Shown here in pieces: positions 5,545 to 12,686 of a stretch of DNA of 14,173 bases; position 1 is the stretch's first letter, and every line of letters begins with the position of its first letter. The stretch is taken from positions 1 to 14,173 of the forward strand of contig CAJTOI010000043.1 of assembly GCA_910577925.1 (NCBI GenBank), read 5' to 3'. Made by a program: the position numbers and the translations under genes. The stretch is from an uncultured Roseburia sp. (GTDB lineage: Bacteria > Bacillota > Clostridia > Lachnospirales > Lachnospiraceae). The notes beneath the pieces are model-generated. The model had not been told where the DNA came from. It ran no database searches and was given only the letters and a program-made list of their open reading frames with translations.

Positions 5545-6696
5545 ATGAAAACATATGAGTTGGTGGTTCCGTGCCATTTTGGCCTGGAAGCAGTACTGAA
5601 AAAAGAAATTTATGATTTGGGTTATGAGATACAGGAGGTATCGGACGGAAGAGTGTCCTTTATCGGAGATGCGGAGGCAATCTGCCGTGCCAATATATTT
5701 CTGCGCACGGCGGAGCGCGTTCTGATTCAGGTAGGAAAATTTAAGGCAGCGACGTTCGAGGAACTGTTTCAGGGAATAAAAAGTCTGCCGTGGGAAGCAT
5801 ATATTCCGGCGGACGGCAGATTCTGGGTAAAGAAGGCATCGTCTGTCAAGAGCAAGCTTTTCAGCCCTTCGGATATACAGTCCGTCGCAAAGAAGGCGAT
5901 GGTAGAGCGGATGAAGCAGCATTATGATACGGAGTGGTTTTCCGAGGACGGGGCGCCTTATCCGGTCCGCATATTTCTGCTGAAGGATGAGGTTACGGTA
6001 ACGCTTGACACGTCGGGGGACTCTCTGCACAAACGCGGATACCGCACGATGACCAGCAGGGCGCCGCTGACAGAGACGCTTGCGGCGGCGCTTCTGCTGC
6101 TGACGCCGTGGCGGCCGGAACGAATCCTGGTGGACCCGTTCTGCGGCAGCGGCACATTTCCCATTGAGGCGGCCATGATTGCGGCGGGGATTGCGCCCGG
6201 CGCAAACCGGACGTTTACCGCCGAACAGTGGACAAACGTTATCGACAGACAGCTCTGGTATGAGTGTGTCAAAGAGGCCGAGGAAGCGGTAAATACGGAT
6301 ATTCAGGTGGATATTCAGGGGTATGACATCGACCCGGAGGTGATTCGGGCGGCAAGGGAGAATGCGAAGCGCGCCGGTGTGGAGCAGCTGATCCATTTTC
6401 AGCAGCGGCCGGTGGCCGAGCTGCGCCATCCGAAAAAATACGGATTTGTTGTGACAAATCCGCCTTACGGCGAGCGTCTGGAGGAAAAATCGGCACTGCC
6501 CGCACTTTACGGACAGATCGGGGAGGCATATCGGGGCCTGGATTCCTGGTCCATGTTTCTGATTACCGGATATGAGGACGCAGAGCGCTATATCGGAAGA
6601 AAAGCCGACAAAAACCGCAAAATTTATAACGGGATGTTAAAAACATACTTTTATCAGTTCATGGGGCCGAAGCCGCCGAAGAGGAGAACCGAATGA
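5545..6696 (+). CDS. THUMP-domain class I rRNA (guanine-N2) methyltransferase, RlmL type
   Basis: This SAM-dependent RNA methyltransferase is 383 aa, the size of the N-terminal RlmL half and of Bacillota stand-alone homologues (B. subtilis YpsC type), which modify 23S rRNA guanine at N2. An N-terminal ferredoxin-like and THUMP region (about 1-155) should bind RNA. The Rossmann domain shows motif I DPFCGSGTF (197-205), acidic motif II YDIDPE (260-265) and the catalytic NPPYGERL (305-312). It lacks the second RlmK methyltransferase domain found in E. coli RlmL. A GAGGAG ribosome site lies 6 nt before ATG 5545. Its stop overlaps the next start by 4 nt (ATGA), implying translational coupling. The exact target base is inferred from the family. 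Confidence 0.9.
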   Translation: MKTYELVVPCHFGLEAVLKKEIYDLGYEIQEVSDGRVSFIGDAEAICRANIFLRTAERVLIQVGKFKAATFEELFQGIKSLPWEAYIPADGRFWVKKASSVKSKLFSPSDIQSVAKKAMVERMKQHYDTEWFSEDGAPYPVRIFLLKDEVTVTLDTSGDSLHKRGYRTMTSRAPLTETLAAALLLLTPWRPERILVDPFCGSGTFPIEAAMIAAGIAPGANRTFTAEQWTNVIDRQLWYECVKEAEEAVNTDIQVDIQGYDIDPEVIRAARENAKRAGVEQLIHFQQRPVAELRHPKKYGFVVTNPPYGERLEEKSALPALYGQIGEAYRGLDSWSMFLITGYEDAERYIGRKADKNRKIYNGMLKTYFYQFMGPKPPKRRTE

Positions 6697-8399
6697 AATA
6701 TTCAAAGCGATATCTGGCGTTTGGAGCAGTTCTTACGGCTGTCCTTGCCGCAAGGCTTGCGTCCTATGCGGGAAATTCGGGAACCGTGGAGCCGTTTCGC
6801 GGGGCGAATCTCGAGGAGGCCACATGGAATCCGCTGATCGCCGCAAATGTCAATGACAATCTGCTCTCTGTCGTGATTGACAACAAAGAATATACCAACG
6901 AAGATTACCGTTTTTTCATGGACGACAAGCTCAATATTATGGCGCCGGTGGAGATCCTGCGGGATGCGTTAAACTGCAGTGCTCATGTTTACGACGGGAC
7001 CAGGCTTCTGGTAGAGAAGCATTCAAGTCAGATCGAGTTTCGTCTGGAGGAGCCGACGGCGGTTGTGGACGGTACGCCGCAGGAGATTGTCTCGGCATTT
7101 TCCGAGATCGACGGCCGCTATTATGTGAGCCTGAATGATCTGGCAAATCATCTGGACTATTCCTACTCCTGGAATATGCAGGAAAACACCGCACAGGCGG
7201 CGGACAACGCGGAGAGCGTGTCTTTGATTCCGGCGCGGTATGACCTGCGGGAGCGCAGGAGAACTACAAACGTAAGGAACCAGGGGCTTTACGGAACCTG
7301 CTGGGCGTTTGCGGCGCTCGGGGCGCTGGAGTCCTCGCTTTTGCCGGAAGAGGAGGCGGCATATTCCGCGGACCATATGACGAAATGGAACGGATTTAAT
7401 CTGTCAGAGTACGACGGCGGGGATTATTCTATGGCGATGGCGTATCTTGCCGCCTGGAGGGGACCGGTCTTCGAGGAGGACGATCCGTACGGGGACGGCG
7501 AATCCGACGGGGAGCTTGCCGCGGTCAAGCATGTGCAGGAGATCCAGATCATCGACGGGAAGGATTACGAGAAAATCAAAGAGGCTGTCTTTAAATACGG
7601 CGGGGTTCAGACGAGTATTTACAGCAGTATGGGAAGCGCAAGAAATTCTTCGGCGGACTATAACAGGAGCACAAACGCATATTGCTATATCGGCACGGAA
7701 AAACCGAATCATGCGGTGGTGATTATCGGCTGGGATGACGGTTACCCGAAGGAGAATTTTAACGTTGACCTGGAGGGAGACGGTGCATTTATCTGCCAGA
7801 ACAGCTGGGGGGAGGACTTCGGTGAGGACGGCGTGTTTTATGTCTCCTATTACGATACCAATGTGGGCACGCACAATGCGGTCTACACAAAGGTAGAGGA
7901 GACCGGCAACTACGACAATATATATCAGAGTGATCTGTGCGGCTGGGTCGGACAGCTCGGCTACAGCAAGAACAGCATGTACGGGGCGAATGTGTTCACG
8001 ACGGCCGGAGAGGAGGAGCTTGAGGCGGTTTCATTTTACGCGACCGGAAAAGATTCGCAGTATGCGGTTTATGTGGTACGGAATTTTGAGGATGAGAGTT
8101 CGTTTGAGACCATGATTCCCGCCGCGTCGGGGAAGCTGACGAACGCCGGCTATTATACGGTCGAATGTGACAATCAGATACTGCTGGAGGCGGGGGAGCG
8201 CTATGCGGTGGTGCTCTACATCAATACGCCGAACGCAAAGCTGCCGATGGCGGCGGAGTATCGGGCGGATGAGGCGACGGCGACGGTGATTCTGGAAGAC
8301 GGAGAGAGTTATGTCAGCCCGAACGGCTTTAGCTGGGAAAAAGCGGAAGTATTCGGAGAGTGCAATCTGTGCATCAAGGCATTCACCGATTATCGATAA
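6693..8399 (+). CDS. Secreted C1 (papain-like) cysteine protease with copper-amine-oxidase-like N-domain
   Basis: The 568-aa exported protein has three parts after a signal peptide (residues 1 to about 26, basic start then AFGAVLTAVLAA). Residues about 55-165 resemble the copper amine oxidase N-terminal domain, a wall or stalk module in Clostridia. Residues about 178-395 are a papain fold with oxyanion Gln197, catalytic Cys203 in YGTCWAFA, His340 in NHAVVIIGWDD and Asn370 in QNSWGEDFGEDG, so the active site is complete. Residues about 400-568 form a beta-rich domain like the lectin-like domain often found after C1 domains in Clostridia. No LPxTG or membrane anchor is visible, so it is secreted or held by the stalk. 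It is coupled to the methyltransferase by a 4-nt overlap. Substrate unknown. Confidence 0.92.
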   Translation: MKYSKRYLAFGAVLTAVLAARLASYAGNSGTVEPFRGANLEEATWNPLIAANVNDNLLSVVIDNKEYTNEDYRFFMDDKLNIMAPVEILRDALNCSAHVYDGTRLLVEKHSSQIEFRLEEPTAVVDGTPQEIVSAFSEIDGRYYVSLNDLANHLDYSYSWNMQENTAQAADNAESVSLIPARYDLRERRRTTNVRNQGLYGTCWAFAALGALESSLLPEEEAAYSADHMTKWNGFNLSEYDGGDYSMAMAYLAAWRGPVFEEDDPYGDGESDGELAAVKHVQEIQIIDGKDYEKIKEAVFKYGGVQTSIYSSMGSARNSSADYNRSTNAYCYIGTEKPNHAVVIIGWDDGYPKENFNVDLEGDGAFICQNSWGEDFGEDGVFYVSYYDTNVGTHNAVYTKVEETGNYDNIYQSDLCGWVGQLGYSKNSMYGANVFTTAGEEELEAVSFYATGKDSQYAVYVVRNFEDESSFETMIPAASGKLTNAGYYTVECDNQILLEAGERYAVVLYINTPNAKLPMAAEYRADEATATVILEDGESYVSPNGFSWEKAEVFGECNLCIKAFTDYR

Positions 8400-8411
8400 A
8401 AGGAAAAAAGA

Positions 8412-9461
8412 ATGGAAGAAAAGACACTAAAGTTTGCGTCTGTGTCGCTGGCGGTGCTGGCAGTGCTCGTGTGCGCGCTGTTTCCTGCTCTGCCGAAGCT
8501 GCATACGTGGCAGATTGAGCGTTGGGAGCAGCTGCTCGCGGAGGAAGAATACGCGGAGAGCCAGACGCAGATGAACGACCTTGCCCTGCAGGAGAGCGGG
8601 ACGATGAACGGCCATGAGGGCCAATTAAAACTCCGTCTTCCGGAAGGAGTGACGGGGGAGGTTGTCTCGGTTGTCAATGATTATGTGACGCAGACGGTCC
8701 GGATTGAGATACCGGAGACGGATCCGGGATATTTTGACAGTTATCCGGTTTCGGGGAGCAGCAACCACATTGCGATGCTCTCCTACGCGACGAAAAGCAG
8801 CGGCGGGATCATTGAGATCGAGATGGATCAGGTGTACGAGATCGAGACGGAATTTGATTCCGAATATTATTACTTTGATTTTTTGACACCGCAGGAAGTC
8901 TATGATAAAGTAATCGTAATTGATGCCGGACACGGCGGAAGAGCGCCGGGCGCCACAAAACAGGGCGTAAACGAGAAGGATATCGATCTTGCGATTGTCC
9001 TGCAGCTGCAGGAGATTTTTGCGGAGAGCGGCGGGAATATCGGCGTATATTTCACAAGGACGGATGACAGCAATCCGACGTTTGACCAGCGGGTACAGCT
9101 GGCAAATAAATCGGGGGCGGATCTTTTTATCAGCGTGCACAATAATTCGACGCGCAGCGGACGGTTTTCCTCGGTCAGAGGAACACAGGTAATGTATAAC
9201 GAGACCTCCGAGGAGAGCAGAGCGTTTGCGGAAATCTGTCTTGAGGAGATGACAGGACACCTGGGAAGCCGCGACAAAGGACTTGTGGAGGGGAACAGCA
9301 TCTATATTATCCGCACCAGCGAAGTGCCGGTGGCACTGATTGAGGTCGGATTTATGACAAATAAAGAAGAGCTTGAACTGCTGCGGAGCGAGGAGTACCA
9401 GCACGCGGCGGCACAGGGGATCTATAACGCGGTCATGCGCGCATTTGCGGAGGGTTACTAG
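8412..9461 (+). CDS. N-acetylmuramoyl-L-alanine amidase (Amidase_3)
   Basis: This zinc peptidoglycan amidase cuts the bond between MurNAc and L-Ala. It is 349 aa. Residues 7-28 form a signal peptide or single membrane anchor. Residues about 70-160 are a beta-rich AMIN-like region, and the catalytic domain spans about 165-349. Zinc ligands are His174 (DAGHGG), Glu188 (NEKD) and His243 (SVHNN), and the catalytic Glu is Glu311 (IEVGFMTN). All key residues are present. The gene follows the protease by 12 nt and its TAG is immediately followed by the next ATG. With the protease it forms a cell-surface pair in an otherwise cytosolic operon, which suggests wall remodelling. This last point is inference. 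Confidence 0.94.
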   Translation: MEEKTLKFASVSLAVLAVLVCALFPALPKLHTWQIERWEQLLAEEEYAESQTQMNDLALQESGTMNGHEGQLKLRLPEGVTGEVVSVVNDYVTQTVRIEIPETDPGYFDSYPVSGSSNHIAMLSYATKSSGGIIEIEMDQVYEIETEFDSEYYYFDFLTPQEVYDKVIVIDAGHGGRAPGATKQGVNEKDIDLAIVLQLQEIFAESGGNIGVYFTRTDDSNPTFDQRVQLANKSGADLFISVHNNSTRSGRFSSVRGTQVMYNETSEESRAFAEICLEEMTGHLGSRDKGLVEGNSIYIIRTSEVPVALIEVGFMTNKEELELLRSEEYQHAAAQGIYNAVMRAFAEGY

Positions 9462-10103
9462 ATGAGAAACATTGTTTTTGCGACGGGAAACGAAGGAAAA
9501 TTAAGAGAAATCCGGGACATTATGGCGGAATCAGTGATCGTGTCCATGAAGGAAGCCGGTATCGACGCACAGATTGAGGAGAACGGGACTACGTTCGAGG
9601 AGAACGCGCTGATTAAGGCGAGGGGGGTCCGGGCGTATATCGAGGCGCAGAATCAGAAGCAACCGCATTCGGGTACGCCGTATGCCGACGCGATTGTGCT
9701 GGCGGATGATTCTGGCCTGGAGGTCGATTATCTGAATAAGGAGCCGGGGGTGTACTCTGCCCGTTATCTGGGTGAGGATACGCCGTATGAGATCAAGAAT
9801 CAGGCGATTTTGGACCGCATGAAAGACGTGCCGAGGGATGCGCGCAGCGCGCGGTTCGTCTGTGCGATTGCGGCGGTGCTGCCGGACGGGCGGGCGTTTA
9901 CGGTGAAGGAGACCATCGAAGGGTATATCGGAGAATGCGCGGCGGGATCAAAGGGGTTCGGCTATGACCCGATTTTTTATGTGGAGGAGCTGGGCTGCTC
10001 GACGGCGGAGCTGTCCGAGGAAAAGAAAAACGAGGTGAGTCATCGCGGAAAAGCACTGCGGGCGATGAAGAAGCTGCTGTGCGCACACGGAGTTATCGCA
10101 TGA
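9462..10103 (+). CDS. rdgB: RdgB/HAM1-type XTP/dITP pyrophosphatase
   Basis: This cytosolic house-cleaning enzyme hydrolyses dITP, XTP and ITP to monophosphates, keeping deaminated purines out of DNA and RNA. At 213 aa it is slightly longer than the usual ~200, with extra residues around 63-75 (NQKQPHSGTPYAD). Motifs: FATGNEGKLREI (6-17), ADDSGLEVD (81-89), GVYSARYLG (96-104), KGFGYDPIF and the C-terminal EVSHRGKAL with Ser193/His194/Arg195. The start abuts the amidase stop, and the end overlaps the phosphodiesterase start as ATGA. In many Bacillota rdgB sits beside a yfcE-type gene, as here. Confidence 0.95.
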   Translation: MRNIVFATGNEGKLREIRDIMAESVIVSMKEAGIDAQIEENGTTFEENALIKARGVRAYIEAQNQKQPHSGTPYADAIVLADDSGLEVDYLNKEPGVYSARYLGEDTPYEIKNQAILDRMKDVPRDARSARFVCAIAAVLPDGRAFTVKETIEGYIGECAAGSKGFGYDPIFYVEELGCSTAELSEEKKNEVSHRGKALRAMKKLLCAHGVIA

Positions 10104-10579
10104 AGATACTGGTGGTGAGCGATACGCACAGGAGACTGGAAAATCTGAAAACTGTACTGGAGCGCGTACAGCCGGTGGATCTGCTTTTACATATGGGCGA
10201 TGCCGAGGGGGACGAGGATTATATCGCGGAGATGGCAGGCTGCCCGATGGCGATTGTTGCCGGAAATAATGACTTTTTTTCGACGCTTCCCAGAGAGCGG
10301 GAGCTTGAAATCGGAAAATATCGTATTTTTATGACCCACGGACATTACTACGATGTAAATTCCGGAACGATGGATCTCAAGAAGGAGGCGCGCTTCCGCA
10401 GATGCGATATTGCGATGTTCGGCCATACGCACCGGCCTGTCATTGAATACGGCGATGAGGTGGTCGTGATAAATCCGGGAAGTCTGACGCATCCGAGACA
10501 GGAAGGAAGGCGGCCGTCTTTTATTTTGATGAATATCGACAGAGTCGGGAAGGCACATTTCGAAATAAATTATTTATAA
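10100..10579 (+). CDS. yfcE: YfcE/MJ0936-type metallophosphodiesterase
   Basis: This 159-aa calcineurin-like phosphoesterase binds two metal ions and hydrolyses phosphodiesters; its physiological substrate is uncertain across the family. Metal ligands are Asp8 and His10 (SDTH), Asp34 (HMGD), Asn56 (GNND), His80 (THGH), and His109 and His111 (GHTH). The NPGSLTHPR motif typical of the YfcE group is present. The start is ATG 10100, overlapping the rdgB stop by 4 nt, with GGAG at 10089-10092. An in-frame GTG at 10079 is less likely. No terminator is visible after the stop; the promoter of the next tRNA cluster begins 8 nt later. Confidence 0.93.
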   Translation: MKILVVSDTHRRLENLKTVLERVQPVDLLLHMGDAEGDEDYIAEMAGCPMAIVAGNNDFFSTLPRERELEIGKYRIFMTHGHYYDVNSGTMDLKKEARFRRCDIAMFGHTHRPVIEYGDEVVVINPGSLTHPRQEGRRPSFILMNIDRVGKAHFEINYL

Positions 10580-10586
10580 AAAAGTG

Positions 10587-10615
10587 TTGACATTCATCGG
10601 CCTGTCCTATATAAT
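10587..10615 (+). promoter_or_regulatory. Consensus sigma-A promoter of the second tRNA cluster
   Basis: TTGACA (10587-10592), exactly 17 nt, then TATAAT (10610-10615): a perfect match to consensus. It lies 73 nt before tRNA-Pro and fits the high expression needed for six tRNAs. Confidence 0.95.
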
Positions 10616-10687
10616 AATCATTGCGTCACGAACGGGCAGAATTCCGGTAGTGCTGAGTAATGGATACACGATGTTAAGTAAATCCTT

Positions 10688-10762
10688 CGGGGTGTGGCTC
10701 AGCTTGGCTAGAGCGCCTGGTTTGGGACCAGGAGGTCGCAGGTTCGAATCCTGTCACCCCGA
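10688..10762 (+). tRNA. tRNA-Pro(TGG)
   Basis: Acceptor CGGGGTG pairs perfectly with CACCCCG. The anticodon TGG lies in loop TTTGGGA with stem CCTGG/CCAGG, the T-arm is GCAGGTTCGAATCCTGT and the discriminator is A. No CCA is encoded. First gene of the second cluster. Confidence 0.96.
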
Positions 10763-10767
10763 TTTGT

Positions 10768-10838
10768 GCGGGTGTAGTTCAATGGTAGAACACCAGCCTT
10801 CCAAGCTGGATACGTGGGTTCGATTCCCATCACCCGCT
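10768..10838 (+). tRNA. tRNA-Gly(TCC)
   Basis: Acceptor GCGGGTG pairs perfectly with CACCCGC. The anticodon TCC lies in loop CTTCCAA with stem CCAG/CTGG, and the T-arm is TGGGTTCGATTCCCA. The discriminator is T and no CCA is encoded. It starts 5 nt after tRNA-Pro. Confidence 0.96.
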
Positions 10839-10891
10839 TTCCATTTGTGAGAGCGATGAGAACGTGTGATTACAAATGAGAGCATGGATAT

Positions 10892-10965
<74 letters not shown>

Positions 10966-10971
10966 TTTTAC

Positions 10972-11046
10972 GGTGGGTATAGCGCAGTTGGTTAGCGCGC
11001 CAGATTGTGGCTCTGGAGGCCCAGGGTTCGAATCCCTGTATCCACC
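10972..11046 (+). tRNA. tRNA-His(GTG)
   Basis: Acceptor GTGGGTA pairs with TATCCAC (one G-T), plus an encoded G-1 (10972) opposite C73 (11046), the hallmark recognised by HisRS. The anticodon GTG lies in loop TTGTGGC, and the T-arm is CAGGGTTCGAATCCCTG. Confidence 0.96.
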
Positions 11047-11078
11047 CTGGTTGCGATAGGTGCAACGAGATCTTTTGT

Positions 11079-11150
11079 TGGGCTATCGCCAAGCGGTAAG
11101 GCACTGGATTTTGATTCCAGCACTCGCAGGTTCGAATCCTGCTAGCCCAG
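11079..11150 (+). tRNA. tRNA-Gln(TTG)
   Basis: Acceptor TGGGCTA pairs perfectly with TAGCCCA. The anticodon TTG lies in loop TTTTGAT with stem CTGGA/TCCAG, the T-arm is GCAGGTTCGAATCCTGC and the discriminator is G. The spacer before it holds a GTTGC/GCAAC hairpin. Confidence 0.96.
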
Positions 11151-11160
11151 CTTATTTTTT

Positions 11161-11233
11161 GGGGTATTAGCTCAGTCGGTAGAGCACTTGACTTTTAATC
11201 AAGTTGTCCGGGGTTCGAATCCCCGATGCCTCA
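11161..11233 (+). tRNA. tRNA-Lys(TTT)
   Basis: Acceptor GGGGTAT pairs with ATGCCTC (G-T and T-G wobbles). The anticodon TTT lies in loop CTTTTAA with stem CTTGA/TCAAG, the T-arm is CGGGGTTCGAATCCCCG and the discriminator is A. Last gene of the second cluster. Confidence 0.96.
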
Positions 11234-11240
11234 TCAGGAG

Positions 11241-11279
11241 AACAGGAAGTACGCAAAAAATCGTACTTCCTGTTTTTTT
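11241..11279 (+). terminator. Intrinsic terminator of the second tRNA cluster
   Basis: A perfect 13-bp stem (11241-11253 with 11262-11274, core CAGGAAGTACG) and an 8-nt A-rich loop run into seven Ts. It begins 7 nt after tRNA-Lys. Confidence 0.95.
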
Positions 11280-11318
11280 GCTACGCGGACATCCCCTGTA
11301 GGCCCCGGGAAAAAAGAA

Positions 11319-11347
11319 TTTAAAAAACGGTTTATATGTGCTATAAT
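11319..11347 (+). promoter_or_regulatory. Promoter of the PGDYG-like gene
   Basis: TTTAAA (11319-11324), a 17-nt spacer and a perfect TATAAT -10 (11342-11347). The start codon of the 99-aa gene is 48 nt downstream. Confidence 0.65.
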
Positions 11348-11395
11348 GATCATAGAGGAAGACCGTGTGTTGCATATATGACGGAGGTAGTGCGT

Positions 11396-11695
11396 ATGAA
11401 GAGCAGGAGAATCCCAGTTGAGGTGGATGTGGTCAGATATGAGGTCGGAAAGGGCATGGAGGACGGTTATGAGCGCCTGTATGACGTTGTGACAAAGGGG
11501 TGGATTGTCAGCGACTTTCTTGTGAAGATTCAGAGGGAGGACGGCACGATTGTGTGTCCCTATATCAGCACAAAACGCGGCCATACCTTTATCGGCGAGG
11601 GAGATTATATTATCACCTACCCGGACGGCGTGAGAAACGTATGCGGCGCAGACAAGGTCTGGAAGCGCTATGAGAAGCCCGAGGAGGCGGAATAG
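11396..11695 (+). CDS. Small hypothetical protein, PGDYG-like
   Basis: This 99-aa protein has no signal peptide or membrane segment. The start is ATG 11396, with GGAGG at 11383-11387 eight nt upstream; the in-frame ATG at 11336 precedes the likely -10 and is rejected. The C-terminal part, GEGDYIITYPDGVRNV then VWKRYE, resembles the PGDYG family, in which a conserved Pro-Gly-Asp-Tyr-Gly-like turn is followed by a short beta hairpin; here the turn reads GEGDY. The N-terminal half has a similar beta-rich look (WIVSDFLVKIQREDGTIVC). Function unknown. It has its own promoter, and no T-run terminator lies between it and the tRNA-Leu promoter. The family call is by eye and tentative; the reading frame itself is well supported. 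Confidence 0.75.
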   Translation: MKSRRIPVEVDVVRYEVGKGMEDGYERLYDVVTKGWIVSDFLVKIQREDGTIVCPYISTKRGHTFIGEGDYIITYPDGVRNVCGADKVWKRYEKPEEAE

Positions 11696-11714
11696 GACCG
11701 GAGCCGCAAAACAG

Positions 11715-11743
11715 TTGCACTGCGGATAAAGCTGCGGTATAAT
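11715..11743 (+). promoter_or_regulatory. Promoter of tRNA-Leu(TAG)
   Basis: TTGCAC (11715-11720), a 17-nt spacer and a perfect TATAAT (11738-11743). It lies just after the PGDYG-like gene and gives tRNA-Leu(TAG) its own transcript. Confidence 0.85.
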
Positions 11744-11763
11744 ATGCCTCGGCAGCGTGCCGC

Positions 11764-11782
11764 GGGCAGCAGTATGCTGCCC
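11764..11782 (+). other. Leader hairpin upstream of tRNA-Leu(TAG)
   Basis: GGGCAGCA, GTA and TGCTGCCC make a perfect 8-bp GC-rich stem in the 5' leader, 9 nt before the mature tRNA. It is probably removed by RNase P as part of the leader. It has no T-run and so is not a terminator. Confidence 0.5.
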
Positions 11783-11791
11783 GGCAAACCT

Positions 11792-11871
11792 GCGGGTATG
11801 GCGGAATTGGCAGACGCGCCAGATTTAGGTTCTGGTGGGAGACCGTGCAGGTTCGAGTCCTGTTACCCGCA
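11792..11871 (+). tRNA. tRNA-Leu(TAG)
   Basis: Class II tRNA. Acceptor GCGGGTA pairs perfectly with TACCCGC. The anticodon TAG lies in loop TTTAGGT with stem CCAGA/TCTGG. It has a long variable arm (TGGGAGACCG), T-arm GCAGGTTCGAGTCCTGT and discriminator A. No CCA is encoded. Accessory DNA starts directly after its terminator, so it is the probable integration target. Confidence 0.96.
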
Positions 11872-11874
11872 CGC

Positions 11875-11902
11875 AAAAAGCACTGATTTTTCAGTGCTTT
11901 TT
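11875..11902 (+). terminator. Terminator of tRNA-Leu(TAG), shared with the integrase remnant
   Basis: A 12-bp stem (11875-11886 with 11891-11902, core GCACTGA/TCAGTGC) with a TTTT loop ends in TTTTT. The right arm also encodes, on the minus strand, the stop codon and last residues of the integrase remnant. Confidence 0.93.
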
Positions 11903-12393
11903 GAATTTCATGTCATATTTCGTGTCATACATTGCTGAAAAGTATTCATTTGCCCGGAGATCCATTTCATTTTTTTATCCGTCAGCGCATGTCGGTACAC
12001 GTTTTTAAGTACTGCATCACTTCCTCGGCCGCCGCGCTGCATAATGTAGGCATCAGGAATCCCCATTGTATGCTGTATAGAGGCGCAATAATGCTACAAA
12101 TCATGAAAACGAAAATGAGGCAGCCCGGAACGCTTCAAAATCCACTCAAATCGGTCCGTTATGTTGTTAGGATAATTCACAACCATTTCGTTTTCGAGGC
12201 TGATTTGGACTAGAACGAAGTCAGAGAGGGGGATAAAACGGTCACCGGCGTATGACTTTGTATTTTTCACAACTCATTCTTTTTTATCATTGAGAACAAT
12301 AGCCCGTTGCACATGGGCAACACCGTCTTTAATATCGGAGGTTTTCAGGGCGCATATTTCTGAGCGGCGCAGAGGTTCGAACGCAGTAAACAG
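11891..12393 (-). pseudogene. Tyrosine recombinase (phage/ICE integrase), C-terminal catalytic domain remnant
   Basis: Read on the minus strand from 12393, this gives a recognisable integrase catalytic domain: LRRSEICALKTSDI (box I Arg), HVQRAIVLND, KNTKSYAGDRFIPLS, RFHDL, then GIPDAYIMQRGG and VYRHAL with the nucleophile Tyr. It is broken in at least three ways. TGA replaces a codon in the segment KKE-stop-VVKN. TAG replaces the catalytic Arg of the HxLR box (HDL-stop-HY). A frameshift after VYRHALTDKK moves the tail, NEYFSAMYDTKYDMKFKKH, into another frame ending at TGA 11893-11891. The N-terminal arm-binding and core-binding domains are absent. Position and orientation, C-terminus against a tRNA, are classic for an integrated element. 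The enzyme cannot be active. Confidence 0.9.
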
Positions 12394-12399
12394 AATTTA

Positions 12400-12487
12400 C
12401 AATTACAGAAGAAGTGCCCGAATAAACTGCAATTATCGAGAATTTTTGTCAGCGTTGACAGACTTTGCCTCCGAATATTGCAATTAC
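12400..12487 (+). repeat. CAATTA repeats upstream of the 42-aa gene
   Basis: CAATTAC or CAATTAT occurs at 12400-12406, 12430-12436 and 12481-12487. The last two belong to a longer direct repeat, CCGAATA followed by GCAATTA (12418-12435 and 12471-12486, with a 2-nt spacing difference). The stretch 12394-12557 contains no convincing gene. These could be recombinase arm-type sites, but they are short and AT-rich, so chance is possible. Confidence 0.35.
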
Positions 12488-12505
12488 AAAAATAGTTGAT
12501 AAAAT
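12478..12505 (+). promoter_or_regulatory. Promoter candidate for the 42-aa gene
   Basis: TTGCAA (12478-12483), a 16-nt spacer and TAAAAT (12500-12505) preceded by TGA, an extended -10 (TGnTAAAAT). The start codon is 53 nt downstream, after an AAGGG/CCCTT mini-hairpin. A stronger-looking TTGACA at 12455 has no -10 at proper spacing. Confidence 0.4.
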
Positions 12506-12557
12506 AGAATCATAAATAGAAGGGAAGCGTGCAGCCCTTATTTAGAGGAGGGAACCG

Positions 12558-12686
12558 ATGAATACAAAAGAGTACAAAAGAATAATCACCGAAAAGATAG
12601 AGCAGACGGGCGAATCTGACAGAAATTTTCTGCGCCAGATCCTTATCTTACTGCGGATGCACATGGAAAGAACCGGCAGACTGTAA
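12558..12686 (+). CDS. 42-aa small helical protein of the integrated element
   Basis: ATG 12558 follows a strong GAGGAGGG ribosome site (about 12545-12552). The 42-aa product (MNTKEYKRIITEKIEQTG, then a segment with FLRQILILLRMHMERTG) is predicted helical and basic at the C-terminus. It resembles the short one- or two-helix proteins common in Clostridia prophages and conjugative elements, whose role is unknown. The last 12 codons lie in the left arm of a 26-bp inverted repeat, so coding and terminator functions overlap. It faces the YgiT/DUF4258 pair convergently. It is short, but the ribosome site and composition support it. Confidence 0.65.
   Translation: MNTKEYKRIITEKIEQTGESDRNFLRQILILLRMHMERTGRL

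Noticed and set aside
11932..12499. 93-aa and 69-aa plus-strand ORFs
   Set aside because: They lie antisense to the integrase remnant, which explains the sequence far better, and they lack ribosome sites.
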